This document shows positions 8,538 to 16,854 of a stretch of 53,290 nt of DNA, one piece after another. Below the pieces are notes generated by a model that was not told the DNA's origin, did not search any database, and saw nothing but the letters and a program-made list of their open reading frames with translations. The stretch comes from GCA-2717185 sp964474755 (GTDB taxonomy: Bacteria; Pseudomonadota; Alphaproteobacteria; UBA8366; GCA-2717185). The DNA is taken from positions 1 through 53,290 of the forward strand of contig CAYYUG010000024.1 of assembly GCA_964474755.1 (NCBI GenBank). The letters run 5' to 3'. Each line of letters opens with the position of its first letter. The first letter of the stretch is position 1. The translations under genes were made by a program, and so were the position numbers.

Positions 8538-9206
8538 CCCCTACTCTTCCCTTCCGACAATTGAATGCGATGCCCCTAAAACGGTCTTCCGGGTCAAGCT
8601 ACAGAACTGGTTTGATGGGTATTTCTGCAATGCATTTGTCGTATAGACATTTTTTAACTCGTTAATTCAGTCGCTGGCTAAATAGAAAATCTCTGAAGCA
8701 GCTGCGTTATCGAATTTTCCCAAAATGAGCATTTAGAAATGCGCGATACAGTGACCTTAGTATTTTTGAACTCACCCACACCGACCAATAGGGTTTATTT
8801 GTGCGGTGCCAATCTGCACGCTATCCCACTAAACTACACAAACGCTGCACAGCGGGAAGGCAAATTTAGTGAAACCCAGTTTTATAACGGTGGTTTGTCT
8901 TATTACAATATGCGTAGCGACGCCTTAGCAGCCTGACGAACCTTTGCGACGCAGTTTTATGCGTATTAACGCTAAGGCGAGCCACTATTGATCCAATTTA
9001 TAAGAAGGTTAACAAGACGGTCCTACGCAAGATAATTCTCAACGATACCGACTGTCCACTGGTTAGCTTCAACGGGCCCAAAAAAAAGCAGCTCCCCACT
9101 AAATGGAACCGACTTCTCCTGCGAGAATTCACGGAGCGTTAACCTCCCACATGTCCGCTTCTACGAAGGCAAAAAAATGACGCCGACGGCAAAGTCAATC
9201 TAACTA
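8538..9206. other. 669-bp intergenic region, structured but no supported gene
   Basis: Translations of both strands gave no recognisable family. A 65-codon frame at 8739-8936 (+) has no good ribosome site and no resemblance. The stretch contains a compact hairpin (8797-8803 with 8837-8843), whose reverse strand looks faintly like a tRNA D-arm and anticodon arm but lacks a T-arm, and a longer inverted repeat (8921-8979). A short piece near 9130-9160 could be read as degraded protein in two frames, but it is too short to assign. The region is AT-richer than its flanks. Confidence 0.4.
8921..8979. repeat. 9-bp inverted repeat with a nested hairpin
   Basis: CGCCTTAGC (8921-8929) is the exact reverse complement of GCTAAGGCG (8971-8979). 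Inside the 41-base spacer, CGCA and TGCG form a second small hairpin around GTTTTA. The arrangement could be a structured RNA, a remnant of a mobile-element end, or chance. No T-run follows closely, so a terminator role is weak. Confidence 0.35.
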
Positions 9207-10061
9207 TCAAACCGCCAACCGAAATGCATGACCATCGCGTACAATATGACCGGCGGTTGGCGAAGCAAAATGAGTTCCAATGACCAGAACAGGACCGTCT
9301 GCGTACTTTTCGAGCAACGCTAGCCGCGTTTCTCTCGCCTTTTCGGGATCAGAATCCGCGTTACTACACATGTCTGGCACCGCCATTTGACAAGGGTGGT
9401 GCATGCAGTCACCAGTAATCAGCGCATCCTCGCCCTCGGACGAGATGCGGACGCTAACATGACCAGGCGTATGACCAGGCGTGGATTCGAGCCAAACTTC
9501 GTCGCAGATCTTGTGGTTGATCTGAACCAAGTCCACAAGGCCGGCATCGAAGACCGGCTGCACCGAATCCCCCATGATGTTCTCGCCGCGTGCTTGGGTC
9601 GCGCCTTCCGTACTCCAATGGTTCCATTCAGTCTCGCCAATCAGATATCGTGCCTTATCAAAGGTGGGCATCCACCTCCCGTCCACCCACATGGTGTTCC
9701 AACCGACATGATCGACATGCAGGTGGGTGCAAAGCACCGTATCGATCGAATCCCGTGGGTAGCCAGCCTCTGCGATATCATCGAGAAAAGGGCCGGTCCG
9801 CATGTTCCAGCCTGGGATCGCCCGAACCTTGTCATTTCCGAGGCAAGTATCAACCATAATGCGCCGATCCTTGGTCTCGATAACCAGTGCGTGAATGCTC
9901 ATAATGAGGCGACCATTGGAATCCGCGAAGTGAGGAGTTAGCCAGGGGATTTCCTGAATGACGTCCCGTGTTGCATCGGGCAGGATAAATCGACTGCCGC
10001 CAGTCGCTTCCAGTTCAATGATCTGGGTAATTTTGACGTTGCCTATCTGCCACTTGTTCAT
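9207..10061 (-). CDS. Metallo-beta-lactamase-fold hydrolase
   Basis: A 284-residue MBL-fold enzyme with the zinc motif HLHVDHVGWN (H113, H115, D117, H118). Further ligands are expected in GDCMHHPCQ and in the C-terminal GTHFASPTAGH. The type resembles AHL-lactonase and methyl-parathion-hydrolase relatives, which cleave lactones or esters, but the substrate cannot be read from sequence. I chose the ATG at 10061 because GGGGGAAG lies just upstream on the minus strand; the longer frame to 10112 adds a stretch without homology. It is divergent from the TauD-type dioxygenase with an 84-base shared promoter region, which suggests co-regulation with that operon. Confidence 0.85.
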   Translation of the reverse strand: MNKWQIGNVKITQIIELEATGGSRFILPDATRDVIQEIPWLTPHFADSNGRLIMSIHALVIETKDRRIMVDTCLGNDKVRAIPGWNMRTGPFLDDIAEAGYPRDSIDTVLCTHLHVDHVGWNTMWVDGRWMPTFDKARYLIGETEWNHWSTEGATQARGENIMGDSVQPVFDAGLVDLVQINHKICDEVWLESTPGHTPGHVSVRISSEGEDALITGDCMHHPCQMAVPDMCSNADSDPEKARETRLALLEKYADGPVLVIGTHFASPTAGHIVRDGHAFRLAV

Positions 10062-10145
10062 GTTGCTTCCCCCTCGCAAAGTCTTGTCAGCATTGAACAC
10101 ACTGACCCGCACTGGTTCAATGGGCCGGCAAGAAAGGGGAGGAAT

Positions 10146-11000
10146 ATGGCCTACGAAACTATCGACGTGCGACCGATGGCGGGAGCGCTAGGTGCAGAAG
10201 TCTTTGGCGTCGATTTGACGGATCTCGGTAATCAGACGTTTACCGAAATTCACAGGGCGCTGCTAAATCACCAGTTACTCTATTTTGACGATCAGTCGCT
10301 CGACGACGACCAGTTGGAAACGCTGACCCAGCGCTTCGGACCATTAGGAATAACTCCTTTCATCGAAGGCATACTTGACCACCCGGATGTCATCGAAGTC
10401 CGTAAAGATGCTGACGAAGTGGACACACCTAACTTCGGCGGCCGCTGGCATTCCGATTTCAGTTTTCAGGAAGCCCCACCGAGCTTGACCTTGCTCAGCG
10501 CCCGCCTCATCCCGAAAACTGGTGGAGACACGCTCTTCGCCGACATGTACGGCGCGTACGACTCGCTATCAGCTGGTATGAAGGCGGTTTTGGAAGGTCG
10601 ATGTGCGATGCACAGCGCAAAACGTTCTTACGGTACGGATGGTCGCTTCGCCAAGGACCCAAACGCCACCCGGATGGCTGTTAACCCCAGTCCAGAAGGC
10701 GATGCGGAATTGCCACACCCCATCGTCCGCACACATCCCGAGACTGGGCGTAAAGCACTATATGTTAACTCGGTCTATACCGTCCGGCTGGAGGGTATGA
10801 CAGAAGCCGAGAGTGCGCCACTCCTCGGCTTTCTCTATAAACATGCGACACGGCCGGAATTGACCTGCCGCATCCGTTGGGGCGAAAAGGGACTCGCGAT
10901 CTGGGACAATCGCTGCACCCAGCACTACGCTATTAATGACTATCACAGCCAGGCACGGATCATGCACCGGATGACCTGCGCCGGCACAAAACCGGTCTAA
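10146..11000 (+). CDS. TauD/TfdA-family Fe(II)/2-oxoglutarate dioxygenase
   Basis: A 284-residue non-haem iron oxygenase. The HxD pair is in RWHSDFSF (H102, D104), the distal His is in NRCTQHYA (about H260), and the 2-oxoglutarate-binding Arg follows in RIMHRM. The N-terminal half (GAEVFGVDLTDL; LLYFDDQSL) is typical of TauD. Members hydroxylate or cleave taurine, 2,4-D, sulfonates and other acids; the substrate here is unknown. The start is well set by GGGGAGG. It is the first gene of a + operon with an MDR reductase (13-base gap) and an iron-ADH (22-base gap), and it diverges from the MBL hydrolase. An ether- or aromatic-cleaving role is possible given the neighbours but not shown. Confidence 0.88.
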   Translation: MAYETIDVRPMAGALGAEVFGVDLTDLGNQTFTEIHRALLNHQLLYFDDQSLDDDQLETLTQRFGPLGITPFIEGILDHPDVIEVRKDADEVDTPNFGGRWHSDFSFQEAPPSLTLLSARLIPKTGGDTLFADMYGAYDSLSAGMKAVLEGRCAMHSAKRSYGTDGRFAKDPNATRMAVNPSPEGDAELPHPIVRTHPETGRKALYVNSVYTVRLEGMTEAESAPLLGFLYKHATRPELTCRIRWGEKGLAIWDNRCTQHYAINDYHSQARIMHRMTCAGTKPV

Positions 11001-11013
11001 AGGGGGCAAGTCA

Positions 11014-11952
11014 ATGCGCGCAGTTGGTCTGATGATCCATGGTGGACCCGAAGTCTTGGGGATTGTCGATGTGCCGGAAGTTCAGGCTGGCCCAGGCCAG
11101 GTGCGGCTCCGTGTCCACGCAGCCGCAGTTAACCCGACCGATACGATGGCGCGCAACGGATCAAGAGCCGAGCAGCAGAAGGTAGATCCCCCACCCTACG
11201 TACCTGGCATGGACGCGGCGGGGGTTGTCGATCATGTCGGCGAAGGGGTGACGACCGGTGTCAAGGTCGGAGATGCGGTAATGGCGATGGTCGTGCCGCA
11301 AGGCAGCCACGGTGCATATCGCGAACAGATTGTCCTTGATCAACGAGCAGTCGTCGCCGCCCCGAAAGGAACGTCTCATGCAGAAGCCTGCACCCTGCCC
11401 ATGAACGGATTGACGGCGCAGCAATCGCTTGACCGGTTGGCGCTAAAGCCAGGTCAGGTGCTCGCGGTAACCGGGTCAGCTGGTGCTTATGGCGGCTATG
11501 TTATTCAGCTTGCCAAGGCAGAGGGGCTAACCGTCATCGCCGACGCCGCCGATAGTGACCGCGAGTTGGTCGCCTCCTTTGGCGCCGACATCATCGTGCC
11601 GCGCGGTGATGATGTGGCCCAGCGATTCCGCGAACACTTCCCGGAAGGCGTCAACGGGCTCGCCGACGGGGCAGTCCTCAACGAAAAGGTTGTCGCGGCG
11701 GTATGTGACAACGGCGCCTTCACCGCAGTGCGCGGCTTCGAAGGTGAGCCGGAGCGTTGCATCCGGTTCATGCCAACCTGGGTCCGTCAATATGACGGCA
11801 AATACGAGAAACTCGATCGGCTTCGGCAGCAAGCGGAAGATGGAACACTGACCCTTCGCGTTGCCGATACTTATCCCGCTGTTCAAGCGAGTGAGACCCA
11901 TCGCCGGCTTGAAGCAGGCGGCACGCGAGGGCGCTTGGTCATCACCTTTTAA
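11014..11952 (+). CDS. MDR-superfamily NADPH:quinone reductase-like oxidoreductase
   Basis: A 312-residue medium-chain reductase of the zinc-free type. A GroES-like domain comes first (RLRVHAAAVNPTDTMARNG; VPGMDAAGVVDHVGEGV). A Rossmann domain follows with the dinucleotide motif VTGSAGAYGGYVIQLAK. The catalytic and structural zinc ligands of alcohol dehydrogenases are not present, so quinone or enone reduction is more likely than alcohol oxidation. It is the second gene of the operon after the TauD dioxygenase and before the iron-ADH. In such a setting it may reduce an unsaturated ketone or quinone intermediate. The family is firm; the substrate is inferred only from context. Confidence 0.85.
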   Translation: MRAVGLMIHGGPEVLGIVDVPEVQAGPGQVRLRVHAAAVNPTDTMARNGSRAEQQKVDPPPYVPGMDAAGVVDHVGEGVTTGVKVGDAVMAMVVPQGSHGAYREQIVLDQRAVVAAPKGTSHAEACTLPMNGLTAQQSLDRLALKPGQVLAVTGSAGAYGGYVIQLAKAEGLTVIADAADSDRELVASFGADIIVPRGDDVAQRFREHFPEGVNGLADGAVLNEKVVAAVCDNGAFTAVRGFEGEPERCIRFMPTWVRQYDGKYEKLDRLRQQAEDGTLTLRVADTYPAVQASETHRRLEAGGTRGRLVITF

Positions 11953-11974
11953 TTTTCGGCGCGGAGAAATGCGC

Positions 11975-13144
11975 ATGCAGCAAGGTCAGATTAAATTTAC
12001 GCGGATGGAAAAAGTGATCTTCGGCGAACCCGCCGCTGAAGCGGTTAAGTCGGAGGCCGAGCGCCGAGGTGCCACTGGGGTGTTTCTATTGGTCAGCGGG
12101 ACCCTAAACCGGGAAACCGACGAGGTAGAAAAAATCCGCGAGGCACTGGGCAATCTCTATTGCGGCACGCATGACGACATGCCGGCACACAGCCCACGAG
12201 AGGCGGTGGTCGCCTGCGCCAACGCCGCGCGAGACGCCAACGCCGACCTCCTAGTCAGTGTCGGTGGTGGCTCGACAACCGACGGCGGCAAGGCAGTGAC
12301 CATCTGCCTAAAACACGGCATCACCGATATTGACGGAATGGAAGCGTTGCGCACGTTTGTCGACAAGGAAGGCAAACGGCATTTCCCAAAATATGCCGCA
12401 CCGGACGTGCGCCAGGTCGTCGTACCCACCACCCTATCCGGCGGCGAATTCAACCCCCGCGCCGGCATCACCAATTCCAAGTTACGTCTGAAGCAAAGTT
12501 TCATGCATCCTGGGATTATTCCCGTATCGGTGATTCTCGACCCGGAGGTCACCGCGCCGACGCCGGAATGGCTTTTCCTGTCGACAGGTATCCGCGCGGT
12601 AGACCATGCAGTCGAGACATATCTTTCAATCGATGCCAACCACTATACCGACGGGACCTGCCTGCAGGCACTCAAGCTGCTCGGCGATGGCCTTCCGCGC
12701 GTGAAGGCCGATCCGGGAGATCTCGAGGCGCGCCTGAACTGTCTGATGGGCGCCTGGATGTCGATGACCGGCGTCATCACTGGAGCTCGGCTCGGCGCCA
12801 GCCACGCCATCGGGCACATTCTTGGCGGCAGCGCCGGAGTGCCACACGGACATACCTCCTGTATCATGCTGCCCTATGTCCTGGACTGGAACGCCTCAGT
12901 CAACGGCGACCGGCAGAAAGATATCGCCGCAGCGATGGGACAGGCCAACACGCCGCTACCGCACGTGCTCGACCAATTCATTCGCAAACTCGACATGCCG
13001 CGCCGCATTCGCGACACCGGTGTCGACAAAGGTGATCTGGTGCGACTGGCTGAGAACTGCATGCTCGACGATTGGACCTTCTCTAATCCCAGAAAAATCC
13101 AGACGCCAGAGCAGGTATTGGAAATTCTAAAAATAGCTTACTGA
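11975..13144 (+). CDS. Iron-containing alcohol dehydrogenase / maleylacetate reductase-like
   Basis: A 389-residue member of the iron-ADH superfamily. The NAD(P) motif is VSVGGGSTTDGGKA, and the C-terminal metal-domain signature is GASHAIGHILGG..VPHGHTSC. At the usual first metal-ligand site (GMDALTHAIE in metal ADHs) this protein reads GIRAVDHAVE, so the aspartate is replaced by arginine. Loss of metal ligands is a feature of maleylacetate reductases, which make 3-oxoadipate. I chose ATG 11975 over 11969 because GGAG at 11963-11966 gives a sensible spacing. It is the third gene of the TauD-MDR operon and is followed by a RidA relic. The reductase name is an inference; another dehydrogenase activity is possible. 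Confidence 0.8.
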   Translation: MQQGQIKFTRMEKVIFGEPAAEAVKSEAERRGATGVFLLVSGTLNRETDEVEKIREALGNLYCGTHDDMPAHSPREAVVACANAARDANADLLVSVGGGSTTDGGKAVTICLKHGITDIDGMEALRTFVDKEGKRHFPKYAAPDVRQVVVPTTLSGGEFNPRAGITNSKLRLKQSFMHPGIIPVSVILDPEVTAPTPEWLFLSTGIRAVDHAVETYLSIDANHYTDGTCLQALKLLGDGLPRVKADPGDLEARLNCLMGAWMSMTGVITGARLGASHAIGHILGGSAGVPHGHTSCIMLPYVLDWNASVNGDRQKDIAAAMGQANTPLPHVLDQFIRKLDMPRRIRDTGVDKGDLVRLAENCMLDDWTFSNPRKIQTPEQVLEILKIAY

Positions 13145-13210
13145 AGTATCGGCATGGTCTGACAGATGGTTAGCATCAATTTGGATTTCTAAGACCCTCT
13201 GCCCTTCGCG

Positions 13211-13552
13211 TTGGGTGAGAGGATCAGCAAGTCGATACTCTATACGTCAGTGCTGACCGCCAGAGACAATTCGGGTGAGCAGGTTGGCCTCGGCAACATG
13301 GCAAAAAAGTTCAATTGCATCATCATTTGCCTACAAAATCTTACCAACGCAGCCGAGAGGAGTTTCGACGAGAAGATGAAGATTACGGTCTTCGTCACTG
13401 ACGTTAACCAAGCCTGTGATAATCCCATCCAGTGGCGGCGTTATTTTACCGGCGGTCCCGATAGCACGCTGGTTGAGGTGTCGCGGCTGAAGTCGCCAGA
13501 GGTTATCGTCGAGATTGAGCCGGTGTTTCGCATCCCGGGAGACCCCGACTAA
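13211..13552 (+). pseudogene. RidA/YjgF-family relic
   Basis: This frame resembles RidA (2-iminoacid hydrolase) from the ILYTSVLTARDNSGEQVG strand to the C-terminal VEVSRLKSPEVIVEIEPVF. The N-terminal 15-20 residues are missing or scrambled (a stop precedes at 13190 and the only start is TTG). The segment before the final strand reads PDSTLVEV where active RidA proteins have an arginine that binds the substrate carboxylate. The frame is otherwise open for 113 codons. It lies 66 bases after the iron-ADH. I read it as a decaying gene; a divergent RidA-like protein with another role cannot be ruled out. Confidence 0.55.
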
Positions 13553-13753
13553 TACTGAATTGAACGATGTAACAGTCTCACGAGGGTTTTTAGTAGACCG
13601 CCGTGCTACATGGGTTCGTTACTAGGATCAAAATCAGCAATCCGCGCCTTTGAGACACAAACTGTATGCGACAGTGAGTGTCGTTGCGATTTTCACTGAC
13701 AACAATAACACTGGAAAACCAGGCATCCCCTATCGTGAGAGAATAAACTGCCC

Positions 13754-14266
13754 CTAACGGATGAAGCGTTTGACGTAGTCAGACCCTAGCCCCACTTCCT
13801 CGTAATGCTCACGCGCGGCGGCGATCCGATCAAACACATCCGTGGTGCCAATTGTGTTACCGTCCTCGTCACAAAATAGGAGTGCGCCGGAATTATGAAA
13901 AAGGGTGAGCATTGTATCACCCTCATCAACCACCAGCGTGTGCACATCGCCCGGCGGTTCGTACAGATAGCTGCCGGCGGTCGCGATCCAGTCACGTTCA
14001 AGATAGCGCCAGCGCCCCTCCAGCACGAAGCCGTGTACGGGAGCCGGGTGACGATGCCGCGAGACCACACCGGCCTGCGTCACCTTTGTCAGATGAACCC
14101 AGTAGCCCTGGCTCACATTGTAGCAGAGCGGCCGCGAACAGCGCCCGGGTCCCCCCGGGATCCATAGCCGCTCATCCTCCGGCTCGCGCGCGTCCTTCCA
14201 GAAGATCTCATCCTGCATGTCGGGGGGCACCAAGGGTGAATAACGGGTTTCGATTGAGTCGGGCAT
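13754..14266 (-). CDS. Cupin protein, 2,4'-dihydroxyacetophenone dioxygenase-like
   Basis: A 170-residue cupin. The metal motif is seen as GVVSRHRHPAPVHGFVLEG, with the second cupin half at GSYLYEPPGDVHTLVVDEG. This pattern, with a long ordered N-terminus (LWIPGGPGRCSRPLCYN), matches the 2,4'-dihydroxyacetophenone dioxygenase group, an Fe(II) enzyme that splits an aryl hydroxyketone to an aryl acid plus formate. It is the last gene of a minus-strand operon: Baeyer-Villiger monooxygenase, alpha/beta hydrolase, then cupin (52-base gap). That context, ketone oxygenation plus ester hydrolysis, supports an aryl-ketone role. Substrate specificity is inferred; many cupins of this group are uncharacterised. 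Confidence 0.75.
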   Translation of the reverse strand: MPDSIETRYSPLVPPDMQDEIFWKDAREPEDERLWIPGGPGRCSRPLCYNVSQGYWVHLTKVTQAGVVSRHRHPAPVHGFVLEGRWRYLERDWIATAGSYLYEPPGDVHTLVVDEGDTMLTLFHNSGALLFCDEDGNTIGTTDVFDRIAAAREHYEEVGLGSDYVKRFIR

Positions 14267-14318
14267 AAACGGTTACCTCGTCAGAGAAAGTTCATGTTCG
14301 TTTGAATTGGACGGCAAC

Positions 14319-15119
14319 CTAGTTTTTCGGCTGCGCATCGAGAAACTTCGCCAAGATTGCGTTGAACGCCGCCGGTTCCTCTACATAGGGCATGTGGCCA
14401 GCGTTCGGCACAATATCCATCTGCGCGCCGGTAATCCCGTCACGGTAAAGGGCCATGCGCTCCGGTGTGGTGGCGATGTCGTGTTCGCCAGCGATGACCA
14501 TGGTCGGCAAATCGATCGCGCCGATGCGCCCGTCGAAATCCATCGCGAAGATAGCCGCCCCCGCCTCGGCATATCCCTCAATCGGCACAGCAAGGAACTG
14601 CCGTCGTAGCTCGGCATAGCTATCCGGCCGTTCCTCGCGATAACCTTTACGGAGATAGCGTTCAAGGATCGCATCCACCCGCGCCTCGGCACCGTCACGG
14701 CGCATCACCTCAGTAGCGGCGCGCTGCCCATCAATGCTGGCCTGCGGGAGAATGCCTTGAGTTGTCACAAAACTGACGCTCCTCAGACGTTCTGCATGAT
14801 CGAGCGCCAGGGCAAAGCCGACCATGCCACCCAGCGAAGCGCCGGCATAGTGAGTCCGTTCTATGTCCAAGGCATCGAGCAGCGCCACAATATCCGCCGC
14901 CAGATCTTCTATCCTATAGGCGGTGCCGGCTCGATCCTTGCCACCATGGCCGCGCAGATCGGGAGCGAGTACCCGGTATCGGTCGGCGAAGTGGTCGAAC
15001 TGAGCAGCCCAACTGTCGAGTGTAAAGCCCTGCGCGTGCGCCAAAGTCAAAACTGGCGCATGGTCGGGCCCATCAAACCGATAGTTGTGATTGATGCCAT
15101 TGACGGTAATTTGCGGCAT
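14319..15119 (-). CDS. Alpha/beta hydrolase, esterase-like
   Basis: A 266-residue serine hydrolase with the nucleophile elbow GASLGG (Ser95). The oxyanion and cap entry is LAHAQGFTLDSW, the acid lies in IAGEHDIATTPE, and the catalytic His in VPNAGHMPYVEEP. It resembles 3-oxoadipate enol-lactonase and carboxylesterase relatives. It lies 14 bases after the Baeyer-Villiger monooxygenase on the same strand, which is the expected partnership: the monooxygenase makes an ester or lactone and the hydrolase opens it. This pairing is seen in known ketone-degrading operons. The role in this organism is inferred. Confidence 0.85.
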   Translation of the reverse strand: MPQITVNGINHNYRFDGPDHAPVLTLAHAQGFTLDSWAAQFDHFADRYRVLAPDLRGHGGKDRAGTAYRIEDLAADIVALLDALDIERTHYAGASLGGMVGFALALDHAERLRSVSFVTTQGILPQASIDGQRAATEVMRRDGAEARVDAILERYLRKGYREERPDSYAELRRQFLAVPIEGYAEAGAAIFAMDFDGRIGAIDLPTMVIAGEHDIATTPERMALYRDGITGAQMDIVPNAGHMPYVEEPAAFNAILAKFLDAQPKN

Positions 15120-15133
15120 ACCTTCCAGTCCTT

Positions 15134-16783
15134 CTAACTCAGCATTAGTTCCTTGTACCCGTCGGCTGCCACCTCATCGCAGCGTGAGCGGTAGTAGGGC
15201 GCACTGCCGGCAAAACGGGCGACGATGCGCTTCTGCTTACCCTCGACGTTCCAGTTGATCCCGGTCATCCAGGAATCGATTTCGTTGGTCAGCAAGCCCT
15301 CGCTTGTCTCAATGACATAGTCGGTCCAGGCATCGACGGATTTCTGCGGCGGCTCAGACCTCGTCAGACCATTTTTACCCATATAGTCGATTAGGCCTGT
15401 GACCCAATCGACATTGTATTCAATGCTGCGCGGAATGTTACCGAGCGCCGTGTGCGGCCCCATCAACATGAACATGTTCGGGAAACCGGCAACCTGAACG
15501 CCGAGATAGGTTTCCAGTGCCCGGCGCCATTTTGCCTTCAGGCGCTCACCGGCCACACCTTGGATATCTATCCGATCGAAGCTCCCGGTGATGGCATCGA
15601 AGCCGGTCGCGTAGATAATGATGTCAAATTCGAACTGCCGGTCGCTAGTTTTTATGCCAGTCGGCGTTATCCGTTCGATTGGTGACTTTAGAATGCTGAC
15701 CAATTCGACGTTCGGCTGGTTGTAAGCCTCGTAATAGAAAGTCTCCTGCGGCACCCGACGCGTTCCGAACCCGTGATCAGTTGGGATCAGAAGCTCAGCC
15801 GTCTCCGGGTCATAAACGCGTTTGCGAATTTTGCGAGCAACGAAGTCCGAGACTAGCCGGTTCGCCTCACGATCCCTCAGAATGTCACTGAAATTGCCGA
15901 TCCACATGGAAAATCCGGGCTCAGCATACTGTTGTTCCCAAAACACCTCGCGCTCCACCTCGGACACGTCCATGGCTTTGCGCGGATCGGGGGAATGTAG
16001 GAAGCATGTTGTCGATTCCTCGCAACGCTTAAAGATATCAGGATATTTCTTGCGAATCTCCGCCATCTCCGCCTTCGAGATTTTCTTATTGCGTAGCGGT
16101 TTGCACCAGTTCGGGCGACGCTGAAACACTGTCAGGTGCCCAACCGTCTTGGCCAATTCCTGAATGGTCTGCACACCGGTCGCGCCCGTGCCTATCACTG
16201 CAACTCGCTTACCGTCATAGTCGACCGGCGTCTTGGGCCACAAACCGGTGTGGTAGGACTCGCCCTGGAAGTCATCAATACCCTCAAATTTGGGCATGGT
16301 AGGTGCTGAGAGCGGTCCGACGGCTGTTATCAGGAAGCGGCTTCGATAGCGACTGCCATCCTCCAGTTCTATTTCCCAGCAATTACAACCCTCATCGAAA
16401 ACCGCCGAAGTGACGCGTGCGGAAAACTGAATATCGCGACGCAAATCGAACTTGTCGGCGACATAATTTAGATAGCGCTCGGTTTCCGGTTGCGGTGCGA
16501 AATGCTCGGTCCAATCCCATTCGTCGAGGAGTTCTCGGCTAAATGAATAACCATAGGAATAACTCTCCGAATCGAAGCGCGCGCCGGGGTAGCGGTTCCA
16601 ATACCAGGTACCGCCAACGCCGGTGCCCGCTTCAAACACGCGGATGCGCAAGTTGAGTTCACGGAGCTTGTAGAGCTGATACAAGCCGGACATGCCAGCA
16701 CCGATTACAATCACGTCGTAATCAAGACAATCTTTCATCTGCAATTCGTCTGTTTTCATTCTATTTCGTATTTGAATACTCAC
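15134..16783 (-). CDS. Baeyer-Villiger-type flavin monooxygenase
   Basis: A FAD/NADPH monooxygenase of up to 549 residues that inserts one oxygen next to a ketone to give an ester or lactone. The first Rossmann motif is VIVIGAGMSG (about 25-33). The Baeyer-Villiger fingerprint FQGESYHTGLWP lies at 172-183, and the NADPH motif VIGTGATG at 196-203. Length and order match the cyclohexanone/phenylacetone monooxygenase group rather than the longer hydroxyacetophenone enzymes. The start is unclear: GTG 16783, or ATGs at 16759 and 16738, with no strong ribosome site for any. It heads the operon with the esterase and the DAD-like cupin and is divergent from an enoyl-CoA hydratase. The ketone substrate is unknown. 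Confidence 0.9.
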   Translation of the reverse strand: MSIQIRNRMKTDELQMKDCLDYDVIVIGAGMSGLYQLYKLRELNLRIRVFEAGTGVGGTWYWNRYPGARFDSESYSYGYSFSRELLDEWDWTEHFAPQPETERYLNYVADKFDLRRDIQFSARVTSAVFDEGCNCWEIELEDGSRYRSRFLITAVGPLSAPTMPKFEGIDDFQGESYHTGLWPKTPVDYDGKRVAVIGTGATGVQTIQELAKTVGHLTVFQRRPNWCKPLRNKKISKAEMAEIRKKYPDIFKRCEESTTCFLHSPDPRKAMDVSEVEREVFWEQQYAEPGFSMWIGNFSDILRDREANRLVSDFVARKIRKRVYDPETAELLIPTDHGFGTRRVPQETFYYEAYNQPNVELVSILKSPIERITPTGIKTSDRQFEFDIIIYATGFDAITGSFDRIDIQGVAGERLKAKWRRALETYLGVQVAGFPNMFMLMGPHTALGNIPRSIEYNVDWVTGLIDYMGKNGLTRSEPPQKSVDAWTDYVIETSEGLLTNEIDSWMTGINWNVEGKQKRIVARFAGSAPYYRSRCDEVAADGYKELMLS

Positions 16784-16854
16784 CGGTTAGACAATGTCGG
16801 AAGCGATTGGATATTCTGGCGATAGACAGGCCAATGTATATGGGGAGAGGTTAC

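Noticed and set aside
8797..8843. tRNA-like fold on the minus strand
   Set aside because: D-arm- and anticodon-like parts are present, but there is no T-arm, no GTTCRA loop and no proper acceptor pairing, so it is not called a tRNA.
8739..8936. 65-codon frame in the large gap
   Set aside because: No ribosome site and no similarity; it overlaps hairpins.
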